64,000 nt of DNA from JAJPGZ01 sp038229295 (GTDB taxonomy: Bacteria; Verrucomicrobiota; Verrucomicrobiia; Chthoniobacterales; UBA10450): NCBI GenBank assembly GCA_038229295.1, contig JBBROO010000004.1, positions 41,733 to 105,732 of the forward strand, written 5' to 3'. The translations under genes and the position numbers were made by a program. The notes under the pieces are model-generated. The model made no database searches, was not told where the DNA came from, and saw only the letters and a list, made by a program, of their open reading frames with translations. This document shows, one piece after another, positions 27,945-37,193 of this stretch (positions are counted from its first letter, which is position 1; each line of letters starts with the position of its first letter).

Positions 27945-30440
27945 ATGGCGGTTCCTGATTGTGTAAAAGGAATGGCAGAGGCCGTCGCTCTTCGATCAAG
28001 GAAAGAACGCCGTCGCATCGTCGTTTTAACTCTGACGATGCTGGTGCCGTTGTTCGTGATGGGTTTCTTTTTCTACAACGCGCGCCCGAATTCGCCGGCG
28101 GCGGCGCGGGCAAGATCGACATCGAGTGCGCTGCCATCAATCGATCATGGTCGGCTCGTCGTTATCATCATCGACAGTCTGCGACGCCAGGCAGTCGAAG
28201 AGTTAATGCCGAATCTGAAAGCGTTCGCGCAACGGAGCGACGTCACTTTTCTCGACGTGCAGACGGCGGGCGGCAACATGACATTGCCTTGCATCCAAAC
28301 GCTGATGGAAGGCCGCGAGAGTCCGTACGTCAGCGGCATTCACAATTTCACCGGCGCCCGCAGCTTCAATAACAGTCTGCCCGCGGCCGCGGCGCGTGCG
28401 GGATTCGGCACGGCCGTCATCGGAGATTTCGTGGTCACGGGTTTGTATGGACCTTACGCGACCGTTTCGATCGACATCAGCACGCTGCCCGGCGGAACAG
28501 AAACAATCGCGTGCGATCTCTGCGTAATCGAAAAGGCGAAGACCGTTCTTTCCGATCAGAACATTCGCGTGATGGTCCTGCATTTGCCCGGGACGGACCA
28601 CGTGGCGCACAAATACAAGCCGGGCCATCCGGAGTATGAACTGCATTATCGCGAAGTAGACGCGAAACTCCCCGAGCTTTTTCGCCTGCTCGATTTGAAA
28701 AAGGATCACCTCATCATCACCGGGGACCACGGACATAACGATGTTGGCAATCACGTCCCGCACTCGGTCGCGATTTTTGCCGGCGGTATTTATCCGCAGC
28801 TGTTCCCGGCGCTTCGCCTAACGGGCGAGCTTCAGCAAACGGACATGCTTTTTTTCATGGCTTTCCCGCTCAACTTGCCGTTACCGGTCGAATATGAGGG
28901 TCGCTATTTTGGGCTCGAAAAATCCGACGACGTAACGGCCGCTTTGCCAGAAATTCGCACGAGACTATTGACCTTCGGAGATCTCCAGAAAGAAACGTTG
29001 GCGGCTGCAGGTTTTGATGATGTCGATCTAACAACGGCCATCGCCGCACAGCGCAGACATACCGACGCGGCGGCCACCGTTGCATTTAAGAAAGCATTGC
29101 CACTGCTCATTCTTTTCTTCGTCTGGATCGTCCTCGCCTTTCATCTGAACGAAATCGCCTCCCTATCTCTTTGGCCGCTGGCCGCGCTTACGCTTGCTGC
29201 GATTGCTTTGTGGTTTTTTGTGCCGCCGATTATCGGCAGTTGTCTAGCCGTCGCCGTGGCCGCGTTCAGTTTCTCGACCGTCGCCAATCAGCGGCGTCGA
29301 TTTTCATTCCTTGCTCTTCTCATTTTCGCAGCGGCGTTCACTGCTTATGTCGCTGAGAACTGGCCGCAAAAATCGATTCCACTTCAAGTCGCTCTGGCCA
29401 TTAGCGGCGCGCTGCTGGCACTGGTTCGCGGAGGTGGTGTGTCCTGGCTTTTGGGATTAGGCGCAGTCTGTTTGTTTGCCTTACCGAGCGGCGTCTATCC
29501 CACGCAATTCGGATTTAATATTTTGCGCGGTTTTTTCTTCGCGTACGGCATCACTTTTATCTGGCTGATCTTCGTTCGGCGTTTCCGCCGGTTCGATCTC
29601 GCGGGACGCGATTGGGTCAGCGTTTTGGTTTTGATCGCAAGCGCCGGGCTGCTGTTGTTTCAACAATCACACGGCTGGGGTTGGCATAGTCTTTTGCTCG
29701 ATTGGCTGAACTCCGCTCGCGGAAGCGTAATTATCAGCGCGCTTTTCTACGCTGCGTGCGCGAGTTACCTGATTTGGGTAGTCCGCTGCCCGCGCGTCGT
29801 TATCGCAATGTTATTGTCGATCTTGCCGCTGTATTGTTGTTGGTTTGCCGAACTTCCCATGGCAACTCTCGCGGTTACTTCCATCGTTCCAGTTTTTCTC
29901 GCGAGCGGTCTGGCGGTGACAACAGCAAGCCCGCGACTTCGTGACGATATTGTCGCCGAAGAATGTTTCGGACTTTTGCTCGTAGCCACACTGTTCATGG
30001 CCTTTTGGATATTGTTTCAGGGATTCCTCATCCAGAATGTCGATTTCGCTTTTGCCATGAAATATTTCGGCGAGAGCGCATCCGAGAAACGCCTGTTTGT
30101 TTTTCTGTATCCGTTGACTCTGCTCAAGTACGGACTGCCGCTCGCACTGATCGTCCTGGTTTACTTTGCTTTAGCACCGCCACAAAACGCGTCGCGAGTT
30201 GTCGTGGCATCGCTGATCTTTTGTAACTTCAAGCTCGCGACCTTGCTCGTGCAGATATTGGTCGGACCGCTTCATTCCCACCAAAAGCTTTACGAATTAG
30301 CGATGTCCGACTTCGCGTTCGTTTCCCAGGTCGAACTGATCCTGGCGCTCTCGTATCTCGTTTTCCTGGCGGCCTCGGCGCTCAACGCTCGACTTGCCAG
30401 CGAATCAATTCGCCGGTCTGGGCCGCAATTTTCAAATTAG
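27945..30440 (+). CDS. membrane alkaline-phosphatase-superfamily phosphotransferase (PIG-N/PIG-O-like)
   Basis: 831 residues. After one N-terminal TM helix there is a periplasmic alkaline-phosphatase-fold domain of about 330 residues. It carries IIIDSLRRQ (first metal-binding Asp and candidate Ser nucleophile), LPGTDHVAHKYKPGHPEY (Asp/His/His metal ligands) and IITGDHGHND (Asp-His pair). About 14 TM helices follow. This architecture, an alkaline-phosphatase domain plus a polytopic membrane domain, resembles the eukaryotic GPI ethanolamine-phosphate transferases PIG-N/O/G. In bacteria it may move a phospho-headgroup onto a lipid or glycan. It starts 24 bp after tRNA-Glu and its 3' end overlaps the convergent gene by 59 bp. 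It lies just before the sphingolipid-type genes, so a headgroup role is attractive but unproven. Confidence 0.7.
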   Translation: MAVPDCVKGMAEAVALRSRKERRRIVVLTLTMLVPLFVMGFFFYNARPNSPAAARARSTSSALPSIDHGRLVVIIIDSLRRQAVEELMPNLKAFAQRSDVTFLDVQTAGGNMTLPCIQTLMEGRESPYVSGIHNFTGARSFNNSLPAAAARAGFGTAVIGDFVVTGLYGPYATVSIDISTLPGGTETIACDLCVIEKAKTVLSDQNIRVMVLHLPGTDHVAHKYKPGHPEYELHYREVDAKLPELFRLLDLKKDHLIITGDHGHNDVGNHVPHSVAIFAGGIYPQLFPALRLTGELQQTDMLFFMAFPLNLPLPVEYEGRYFGLEKSDDVTAALPEIRTRLLTFGDLQKETLAAAGFDDVDLTTAIAAQRRHTDAAATVAFKKALPLLILFFVWIVLAFHLNEIASLSLWPLAALTLAAIALWFFVPPIIGSCLAVAVAAFSFSTVANQRRRFSFLALLIFAAAFTAYVAENWPQKSIPLQVALAISGALLALVRGGGVSWLLGLGAVCLFALPSGVYPTQFGFNILRGFFFAYGITFIWLIFVRRFRRFDLAGRDWVSVLVLIASAGLLLFQQSHGWGWHSLLLDWLNSARGSVIISALFYAACASYLIWVVRCPRVVIAMLLSILPLYCCWFAELPMATLAVTSIVPVFLASGLAVTTASPRLRDDIVAEECFGLLLVATLFMAFWILFQGFLIQNVDFAFAMKYFGESASEKRLFVFLYPLTLLKYGLPLALIVLVYFALAPPQNASRVVVASLIFCNFKLATLLVQILVGPLHSHQKLYELAMSDFAFVSQVELILALSYLVFLAASALNARLASESIRRSGPQFSN

Positions 30441-31809
30441 GAAATTGATCTCGGAGAACAGGCAGGTCGCGCGCGAGACAAATTCCGAGCAAAGGAGGTC
30501 GCGGAGGATTTTGGCGAATCTGTGCGACGGAAAAATTGGCCAAAGGAAACTTCAGGTCGCCGTAAAACAAATAAAACTCTTCTCGTTGCAGACCATTGTT
30601 TCCTTCCATCAGGATCAATCTGCTATCCGACGACGGTTGCGCTCCCAACTCCCGCGCCATTGTTGCCTCCTGCGCAAGATCGACATGATCATGTTTTATT
30701 ATCCAACGTCCCACTCCAAGTCCGGCCACCGAAAGCAGCGCCGCGATCACGACGGCGACGGTGTGAAACGGCTTTCGGCGTTCCATCATTCCGTAAACAA
30801 ACAGCGCAAGGAGAACGCACAAACAAGGTATGATCGGCAAAACGTAACGGACGTTTCGGAGATTGGCGGCAATGCTGAGCGCCAGAAGCGCACCGCTGAT
30901 CACGGAAACTTCGATGATTGCGCTTCGACTTTTTTTTATAGCTCCAAACGGCAGTGATGCTGCCGCCGCCAAAGCAAAAATACCACCTGGCCAGGCCGTC
31001 ATTAGGCGGAGCGGAATCTCGAGGTAAATCCGCGAGGCACGTCGCTTCGCCAGATCAAGCACTTCGGCGAATCGAAAGAAATCGGCAAGGGTTAATCGAA
31101 ACTGAAACATTTCAATGAGGGGCCAGGCTGCCAGCGCGAAAGCGGTCGCAATCATCGCAATCCAAAGCCAACCACTGCGCAAAATGTTTTGCCCCTCCGG
31201 CCGGAAGAGCCGGATCGCAATGATGATCAACCACAGCAGAAGGATCAGCGGAATTTTTTGCAGTGCGCCGAGCCAGCAAGTCAGCGCTACACCGAGCCAC
31301 CACTTCGGTCGATTCCGCGCGAGTTGAGCACACGCGATGGCCACGGTCGTGAAGAACGTCAGACCGGAATCGAGCAGCGCGCGATAAGTTTCCCGCAGAA
31401 AAATTGGACAGGTAAGCAACAATCCGATGCTCAGCGGAATCAGCCACGGCCGTGTTGGATCGACAACGTACATCAGCCATCCGACTGCTATCGCCGTGAG
31501 TGCGCCGTAGATGAGGGGCCAAATTCGGACCGCCAGCTCGCGATTTTGCATTCGAGGCAGAGTCAGAGTCGTTAGCCAATATTGCAGGGGCGGTTTGAGC
31601 CCGATCACTTCGAAATTGTTGCGCACCGCCCACGGACCGCAGAGCAGCATCTCGCGCGAGCGTTCCGCGGTGAAGAATTCGTCGCCGGTATTTAACAAAC
31701 CGGTCGCGCTTTGCGTCCCCAACCAACTGAAAACAATCACGATCATCAATCCTGCGATGACAATCGGGCACAGGAAGCTGGCGTTGCCTTGGCCGCCAGG
31801 ATCATTCAT
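30382..31809 (-). CDS. GT39/GT83-like membrane glycosyltransferase
   Basis: 476 residues from ATG 31809 (the open frame goes to 31896). The first periplasmic loop contains TGDEFFTAERSREML, and PPLQYWL follows; the acidic pair and the PP-motif are typical of ArnT-like enzymes that use polyprenyl-phosphate sugars. About ten TM helices precede a small C-terminal domain. The acceptor is unknown (lipid A, protein or another lipid). The start codon lies only 6 bp from the start of the divergent fatty-acid hydroxylase gene, so the two promoters must lie inside the opposing coding sequences or one start is misplaced. Confidence 0.7.
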   Translation of the reverse strand: MNDPGGQGNASFLCPIVIAGLMIVIVFSWLGTQSATGLLNTGDEFFTAERSREMLLCGPWAVRNNFEVIGLKPPLQYWLTTLTLPRMQNRELAVRIWPLIYGALTAIAVGWLMYVVDPTRPWLIPLSIGLLLTCPIFLRETYRALLDSGLTFFTTVAIACAQLARNRPKWWLGVALTCWLGALQKIPLILLLWLIIIAIRLFRPEGQNILRSGWLWIAMIATAFALAAWPLIEMFQFRLTLADFFRFAEVLDLAKRRASRIYLEIPLRLMTAWPGGIFALAAAASLPFGAIKKSRSAIIEVSVISGALLALSIAANLRNVRYVLPIIPCLCVLLALFVYGMMERRKPFHTVAVVIAALLSVAGLGVGRWIIKHDHVDLAQEATMARELGAQPSSDSRLILMEGNNGLQREEFYLFYGDLKFPLANFSVAQIRQNPPRPPLLGICLARDLPVLRDQFPNLKIAAQTGELIRWQVER

Positions 31810-31815
31810 CTTTAC

Positions 31816-32442
31816 ATGATGAAACGGCCTTATGTTTCGGCCAAGAACGAAACCGTGCGCATGTTCGAGAGCGATTTCCTCGAATTTTTTTCGCACGCCT
31901 ACCCGATTATTCCACTGGCGCTTTACTCACCCGCCGTCGTTTACATGATCTACGTTTCTTTCGCGCAAAGGAACATGTCGATCTTAGCAGTCGCCAGTTG
32001 CTTTCTCCTTGGTCTCTTCAGTTGGACGTTGCTGGAATACATCATTCACCGCTGGTGTTTTCATTACCAGCCAAAGACGCGCTGGGGACGCCAACTTCAT
32101 TTCATCGTCCACGGCGTGCATCATGATTATCCGAACGACGCTTCGCGCTTAGTCATGCCGCCGAGCGTCAGCCTTCCGTTGATGATTCTGTTTTACTTCG
32201 CCTTTGTTTTAATCTTTGGCCGGTTCGCCGCCGCCATTTGGGCCGGTCTTATCAGCGGATATCTCGGCTACGACATGATCCACTACGCCACGCATCATTT
32301 TGCGATGAAGAACGGGCTGGGTGCGTGGCTGAAGCAATATCATTTGCGGCATCACTACCAGGATGACCATGCTGGTTACGGCGTCAGTTCACCGCTTTGG
32401 GATTACGTCTTTCGCACCACGCGAAAATCGGCGCGCGATTAA
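31816..32442 (+). CDS. fatty acid hydroxylase (sterol desaturase superfamily)
   Basis: 208 residues from ATG 31816 (ATG 31861 is possible). The di-iron histidine clusters are present: HRWCFH, HGVHHDYP, HYATHH and HLRHHY, embedded between four hydrophobic helices. The order and spacing (HxxxxH, HxxHH, HxxHH) match the fatty-acid 2-hydroxylase group (FA2H/Scs7), which hydroxylates the acyl chain of ceramide. Its place directly upstream of a serine-palmitoyltransferase-like gene supports a sphingolipid role; carotenoid hydroxylase is the main alternative. Confidence 0.82.
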   Translation: MMKRPYVSAKNETVRMFESDFLEFFSHAYPIIPLALYSPAVVYMIYVSFAQRNMSILAVASCFLLGLFSWTLLEYIIHRWCFHYQPKTRWGRQLHFIVHGVHHDYPNDASRLVMPPSVSLPLMILFYFAFVLIFGRFAAAIWAGLISGYLGYDMIHYATHHFAMKNGLGAWLKQYHLRHHYQDDHAGYGVSSPLWDYVFRTTRKSARD

Positions 32443-32524
32443 ATTCTTGTCCGCAACGCGGCACCCGCTTAAAATAGCTGCCCCGATATGGAAGCCGGAC
32501 CACAACCGGCTTTTGCCATAAGGA

Positions 32525-33775
32525 ATGAACGACGATCCTGCAAAACTTAGCCTGAGTAATTTTCTCGCCGGAGAAACCGGCGACCCGCTGCAGGCTCCCC
32601 CCAGTTTCACCAAATGGATGCACGTCGGCGCGTGGGCCGTTAAACTTTACGAGCCGGAACTTCTCGCTACGGCCGACGCTCGCACGACGATCAATTACGA
32701 GGGCGAACCGCGCTCCGTCATTAATCTTTGCTCCTATAATTACCTCGGGCTGGCCAATCATCCCGACGTCATCGCCGCTGCGCACCAAGCGCTCAAGACT
32801 CACGGCCTCGGAGCCTGCGGTTCGCCCATGCTTTCCGGCATGACCGATTTGCATCGTCAGCTTGAGCGACGCGTGGCTGAGTTTCTCGGACGCGAAGACG
32901 CCATGCTCTTTAATAGCGGCTTCGGCGGTGCGCTCGGCACCATCTCCGGCCTCATGCGCAAGACCGATGTTGCCATTCTCGATAACCGTTCGCATTTAAG
33001 TCTGCGCGATGGCGCGGTCCTCTCCCGTTGTCGCAGCGAAAAATTTGAACACAACGACCCCGCTTCACTCGATGCCGCCTTGAAACGGCAACAAGGCCGC
33101 CGGCGCCTCGTTATCGTCGAAGGAATTTATTCCATGGACGGCGACTTCGGGAACTTGAAGGAACTCATCGACGTGGCCGAATCGCACGGCGCGAAAATGT
33201 TCATCGACGAAGCGCATTCCATTCTCGGATGCGGAGAGCATGGTCGCGGCGCGGCGGAGCATTTCGGCGTCGAGAAACATTTCCCGCTGGTTTACGGCAC
33301 GTTTTCAAAAGCGTTCGGCGCGCTTGGTGGATTTGTCGCCGGGCCGAAGGAAACTTTGCAGTATCTCCGTTTCTACGCGCATCCGTATGTTTACTCGTGC
33401 GCGTTGCCGCCGGTCGTCGTCGCGGCCATTTTGAAAGCGCTCGAAATCGGAACGAGCCAGCCGCAATTGCGCCAGCGGCTTTGGGAAAACGCCGATTACT
33501 TCCACGCGCAACTTCGGCGTCTCGGCATCGACACCGGAAGATCGACAACCTACATCATGCCGCTCGTCATCGGCGACCGCGAACGCATGTACCGACTCGG
33601 CCACGAACTGCGCGCCAAAGGTCTCTGGGTCGCGCCGGTCGATTACCCGGCCGTGCCTAACGACCGCATCTGTTTCCGCGCCTGCGTGACCGCGAATCAC
33701 ACCCGGGCCGATTTGGATGAAGCGCTGAATATTCTCGAAGACACGCTCGTGCCGGCAGCGTTACAGAACGCCTGA
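32525..33775 (+). CDS. serine palmitoyltransferase-like alpha-oxoamine synthase
   Basis: 416 residues, with Shine-Dalgarno AAGGA next to ATG 32525. PLP enzyme: NLCSYNYLGLANHP, the SGMTDLHRQLE segment that follows the substrate-binding glycine loop, IDEAHSILG (cofactor Asp and His), and the PLP-lysine loop GTFSKAFGALGG. The family includes KBL, AONS, ALAS, CqsA and SPT. An N-terminal extension of about 60 residues and the neighbours (ceramide-type hydroxylase, GNAT acyltransferase, CDP-alcohol phosphotransferases, SDR) favour SPT, which condenses serine with acyl-CoA to 3-ketosphinganine. Kbl proper is a different gene at 129-1313. One AAGATCGACA word (33538) encodes RST. Confidence 0.8.
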   Translation: MNDDPAKLSLSNFLAGETGDPLQAPPSFTKWMHVGAWAVKLYEPELLATADARTTINYEGEPRSVINLCSYNYLGLANHPDVIAAAHQALKTHGLGACGSPMLSGMTDLHRQLERRVAEFLGREDAMLFNSGFGGALGTISGLMRKTDVAILDNRSHLSLRDGAVLSRCRSEKFEHNDPASLDAALKRQQGRRRLVIVEGIYSMDGDFGNLKELIDVAESHGAKMFIDEAHSILGCGEHGRGAAEHFGVEKHFPLVYGTFSKAFGALGGFVAGPKETLQYLRFYAHPYVYSCALPPVVVAAILKALEIGTSQPQLRQRLWENADYFHAQLRRLGIDTGRSTTYIMPLVIGDRERMYRLGHELRAKGLWVAPVDYPAVPNDRICFRACVTANHTRADLDEALNILEDTLVPAALQNA

Positions 33776-33776
33776 C

Positions 33777-34721
33777 GTGCGCGCGACCCTGGCCGAAAAG
33801 ATCGAGCAGCGCGAACAGCCCCGCGCCAGCATCGAATCGACCTACAAAGCGCGAGATGCTGAGGGGATTGTCGATCTTTATTTTTATCGCAAGATCGGTT
33901 TTCGCCTCGCCCAAGTTGGCGCGCGGCTCCACCTGACGCCCTCGGCTGTGACGCTCATCGGCGGCGTCTTCGGAATTCTGGCCGGCCATCTCTATTTTTA
34001 TCGCGCCCTGCTTACCAATCTCGTCGGCATGCTCATGCACGTATTCGCCAACGCCCTCGATAACGCTGACGGTCAGCTTGCCCGCCTAACTAATCAGAAA
34101 AGCCGTTATGGCCGCATCTTCGACAGCTTTGTCGACCACATCATCTGGCTCGGCATTTATATTCATTTAGCTCTGCGCTGTCGCAGCGACGGTGCGCCGC
34201 CAACCATTTGGCTTTTAATGATTGCCGCCATAGCCAGTCACGCCGTGCAAGCCGCCATGGCCGATCACTGTCGAAATGCTTTTCTCTATTTCGCTGAAGG
34301 TCAGATCGATTTCGATTCAGCTGCCATCGCCCTTAACGAATATCGAAAACGCACGTGGCGCGGCGAACCCTGGCAGAAATTTCTCTACGCGCTTTATCTT
34401 AACGCGACGCGGGAGCAGGAGATGCTCGCCCCGAACACAAGACGGCTGCGGGAGGTCGCGGACGCGTCGGGTGGTGACCAAATTGATTTGCCGATGCGTT
34501 ATCGCTCGCTCGTTCGTCCGACATTCAAATGGTGGGGATTGTTGATGACGAACACGCGGATGTTGCTTCTTTTTCTTTTGCTCATCGTTAGGCAACCAAT
34601 CTGGTTTTTTTGGATGGAACTGACAGCGTTTAACCTGTTGTTCATCATCCTGGCCCGCCGACAAGAACGGATTTCACGTTCCCTTGTCGATCTTGTGGCG
34701 CATTCACGTGAATCGAATTGA
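33777..34721 (+). CDS. CDP-alcohol phosphatidyltransferase family protein 1
   Basis: 314 residues, GTG start one base after the SPT-like stop. The family motif DNADGQLARLTNQKSRYGRIFDSFVD, which fits D-x2-D-G-x2-A-R-x8-G-x3-D-x3-D, is complete. The four Asp residues bind two metals and the CDP-alcohol. Six TM helices are likely. An N-terminal cytosolic helix of about 45 residues and a hydrophilic insertion (about 185-240) are unusual for the family. In context it may transfer a phospho-alcohol headgroup onto ceramide or diacylglycerol. Confidence 0.85.
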   Translation: MRATLAEKIEQREQPRASIESTYKARDAEGIVDLYFYRKIGFRLAQVGARLHLTPSAVTLIGGVFGILAGHLYFYRALLTNLVGMLMHVFANALDNADGQLARLTNQKSRYGRIFDSFVDHIIWLGIYIHLALRCRSDGAPPTIWLLMIAAIASHAVQAAMADHCRNAFLYFAEGQIDFDSAAIALNEYRKRTWRGEPWQKFLYALYLNATREQEMLAPNTRRLREVADASGGDQIDLPMRYRSLVRPTFKWWGLLMTNTRMLLLFLLLIVRQPIWFFWMELTAFNLLFIILARRQERISRSLVDLVAHSRESN

Positions 34722-35829
34722 AGTTTCGCGGGTCGACTCCGCGAAGGAGCGCGACGCGTTCATCAAATTTCCGTGGCGAATTTATAAGGACGATCCGGCG
34801 TGGGTGCCGCCGCTCATTATCGAACGCAGATCGTTTCTCGACCGCAAACGTCATCCTTTTTACGAACACGGCGACGCGGCGCTGTTTCTTGCCCGACGTG
34901 ATGGAGAAATCGTTGGACGCATCATGGCCAGCGACGATCCGAATTTCAACGCGGCCCATCAATCAAACATTGGTTGCTTCGGCTTGTTCGACTGCATTGA
35001 CGATGTCGATGTTGCAACGGCGTTATTCGCATCGGCGGAAGATTGGTTGCGCCAAAAAGGCCGGAGCGAAATCATGGGCCCGATTGATTACTCCACGAAT
35101 TACGTCTGCGGATTATTGATCGACGGATTCGAACATCCGCCCACGCTGCTGACGGCGCATAACCCGCCCTACTATCAGCGATTGATCGACGCGTGCGGGT
35201 TCGTGAAAGAAAAAGATTGGCTTGCCTGGTCGTTTGCGGTTGTGGAGGGGCCGATGCAGCGACTGGCGAGGATGGCAAAAGCGCGCGGCAACAAAGTCAA
35301 CGCCGTGATCAAGCCGATCGATTTGAAAAAATTGAAAGAGGAAAGCCGGCGATTGCGCGCGGTGTTTAATCAGGCGTGGCGAAACAATTGGGGCTTCGTC
35401 CCGTTCACCGAAGCCGAAGCCGAACACATGGCGAACGAGATGAAGCCGATCATCGACCCGAGGATGACATTCATCGCCAAGATCGACAACGAGCCGGTCG
35501 GTTTCGTTATTTGCGTTCCGGACATCAATGTCGCCTTGCGCAAAATCAATGGCCGGCTTCTACCCTTCGGCTTATTCAAACTTCTCTATTACAAGCGAAA
35601 GATTAAAACGGTGCGCGTGGTCGCTCTCGGCATCGTCGAAAAACATCGGCGCGCCGGCATCGCCGAAAGACTCGTGTTGCAAGAGATGGAGGAATGGATC
35701 AGGCGCGGCTTCACCGGCGAACTCAGCATGACTTTGGAAGACAACGTGCTGATCAATCGCTTTCTCGCAGTGATCGGCGCGAAGGTTTACAAAAGGTACC
35801 GGATTTTCAAGAAGGCGCTGACCTCGTGA
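34708..35829 (+). CDS. GNAT-fold acyltransferase, candidate bacterial ceramide synthase
   Basis: 373 residues from GTG 34708 (TTG 34684 also open); it overlaps the upstream gene by 14 bp. N-terminal FPWRIYKDDPAWVPPL and HPFYEHGDAALFLARRDGEIVGRI identify a two-lobed GNAT protein family. The second lobe has the acyl-CoA pyrophosphate loop (VVALGIVEKHRRAGIAERL). Caulobacter's bacterial ceramide synthase is reported to have a GNAT-type fold and to sit in an SPT cluster. Position between SPT-like and CDP-alcohol phosphotransferase genes makes N-acylation of a sphingoid base the leading hypothesis. Sequence alone cannot prove it. Confidence 0.68.
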   Translation: MNRIEVSRVDSAKERDAFIKFPWRIYKDDPAWVPPLIIERRSFLDRKRHPFYEHGDAALFLARRDGEIVGRIMASDDPNFNAAHQSNIGCFGLFDCIDDVDVATALFASAEDWLRQKGRSEIMGPIDYSTNYVCGLLIDGFEHPPTLLTAHNPPYYQRLIDACGFVKEKDWLAWSFAVVEGPMQRLARMAKARGNKVNAVIKPIDLKKLKEESRRLRAVFNQAWRNNWGFVPFTEAEAEHMANEMKPIIDPRMTFIAKIDNEPVGFVICVPDINVALRKINGRLLPFGLFKLLYYKRKIKTVRVVALGIVEKHRRAGIAERLVLQEMEEWIRRGFTGELSMTLEDNVLINRFLAVIGAKVYKRYRIFKKALTS

Positions 35830-36488
35830 GCAAACCGCAGGATGGAATCGTCTCGCGATTTCTGAATCGGCCAATCTCTCGCGTCGTCACCGGCGTCTTG
35901 CTCAAGTTCCCGATTTCTCCCAACGCATGGACGATGTCGATCTTGGCGCTGCCTGCGCTCGCCAGCGTGTTTCTCGTGCGCGGCACTTACGAGAGCATTG
36001 TCATCGGTGCGGCGCTTTTTCAGATTTACAGCATCCTCGATGGATGCGACGGCGAGATCGCGCGGGCCAAAAATTTGGAATCAAAGTTCGGCGCGCAACT
36101 GGATTATTTGTGCGATGTGATCGCCAGTCTTCTCTTCGTCGTCGCGCTCGGTGTCGGGCTTCATCGGCTGCGGGAGGGAATTGCGTGTGCGGTGTTGATC
36201 TCGGCTAACGAGTTTACTTTGGCGCTCGCAAATAAATCGCCGGCGACTTCCGGTGAATTGGACGAGACCCTTTACCCGCGTCATCGAAGCATGGTTGCGC
36301 AGTCTGGTCTCCATTACCTCGGCGAAAAATCCATTTCCTGGATTTTTCAGCTAACGAAACGCGACGTCGCGATGTTAGTTTTTCTTTTACTCGCGCTCGC
36401 CGGACAAGCCGTGTGGATTTTGCATCTCTGGCTCGCGGTCGCGGCGATCAGTTCAATCCTTGCCGCGATTGCCTTCGCGCGTTCGTAA
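35826..36488 (+). CDS. CDP-alcohol phosphatidyltransferase family protein 2
   Basis: 220 residues from GTG 35826, overlapping the preceding stop (GTGA). Motif ILDGCDGEIARAKNLESKFGAQLDYLCD fits the family pattern with all four metal-binding Asp residues. About five to six TM helices. With the IPCT-like gene that converges on it, it resembles the two halves of the archaeal IPCT/DIPPS fusion, where CDP-inositol made by one domain is used by the other. Its last 36 bp overlap the 3' end of the opposing gene. Confidence 0.83.
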   Translation: MSKPQDGIVSRFLNRPISRVVTGVLLKFPISPNAWTMSILALPALASVFLVRGTYESIVIGAALFQIYSILDGCDGEIARAKNLESKFGAQLDYLCDVIASLLFVVALGVGLHRLREGIACAVLISANEFTLALANKSPATSGELDETLYPRHRSMVAQSGLHYLGEKSISWIFQLTKRDVAMLVFLLLALAGQAVWILHLWLAVAAISSILAAIAFARS

Positions 36489-37193
36489 ATGTTTCTCGGC
36501 CGCCGCGAGCATCTCCGGCGTATCCACGTCCTGCCACCATGCGTCCCCGATGTCGATCTTGCGCAGCCTGCCGTCGGCAGCGGCGAGTCTCGCACCATCG
36601 GCCAGGCTGCAATCGCCATCTCGTTTTGCTGCTTCGAGATAATCAAATAACGTCGGCGAACAAATAAACATCCCGGTGTCGACGGCATCGTAGTTAGGCA
36701 AATCTTTTCCAATAGCGATAACGCGATCGCCGCGCGTTTCGACCTTCATCGCGTCGGCCATGTCGAAAATTGTCTCCAGCTTGCAATCAACGGCGAGATT
36801 GATTTCGTCGAGAGCTGAATCGCGCAACACAAGATCGACAATCGACGAGTCGAACAGATGATCCGCCATCGTTAACAAAAACGGAGCGCGGAGCTTTTCC
36901 CTAGCCGACAGAACCGAAATGCCATTTTGTTTTTGCCAATCAGGATTCTCGATGAATTGAACATCAAGTCCGCGGGGCGCGAAGTGTTTCACTTGCGGAA
37001 TCAGTAGTTCGCTTTCAAATCCGACGACCGCCAAAACAGTTTTGATTCTCGCGCTCGCGAGCATTTCCAGCGTGTAGGAGATAAGCGGCCGGCCGAGAAG
37101 AGGAGTCAGCGGCTTGGCGATTTTGTTTTCACCGACACGCAATCGCGATCCTGTGCCCGCCATCAATACGAGCGCTTCCGAAACCGCGCTCAT
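36453..37193 (-). CDS. nucleotidyltransferase, inositol-phosphate cytidylyltransferase-like
   Basis: 246 residues. The N-terminal ALVLMAGTGSRLR and the KPLTPLLGRPLISYTLEML segment belong to sugar-phosphate nucleotidyltransferases. PDWQKQNGISVLSAREKLRAPFLLTMADHLF is close to the IPCT domain of inositol-1-phosphate cytidylyltransferase/DIPP synthases (NG-SVLxA and the metal-binding MxDH). It probably uses CTP and a polyol phosphate. With myo-inositol-1-phosphate synthase encoded 8.4 kb away, CDP-inositol is the natural product to test. It overlaps the upstream SDR stop by 4 bp. Confidence 0.78.
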   Translation of the reverse strand: MSAVSEALVLMAGTGSRLRVGENKIAKPLTPLLGRPLISYTLEMLASARIKTVLAVVGFESELLIPQVKHFAPRGLDVQFIENPDWQKQNGISVLSAREKLRAPFLLTMADHLFDSSIVDLVLRDSALDEINLAVDCKLETIFDMADAMKVETRGDRVIAIGKDLPNYDAVDTGMFICSPTLFDYLEAAKRDGDCSLADGARLAAADGRLRKIDIGDAWWQDVDTPEMLAAAEKHLRTREGNRGKD

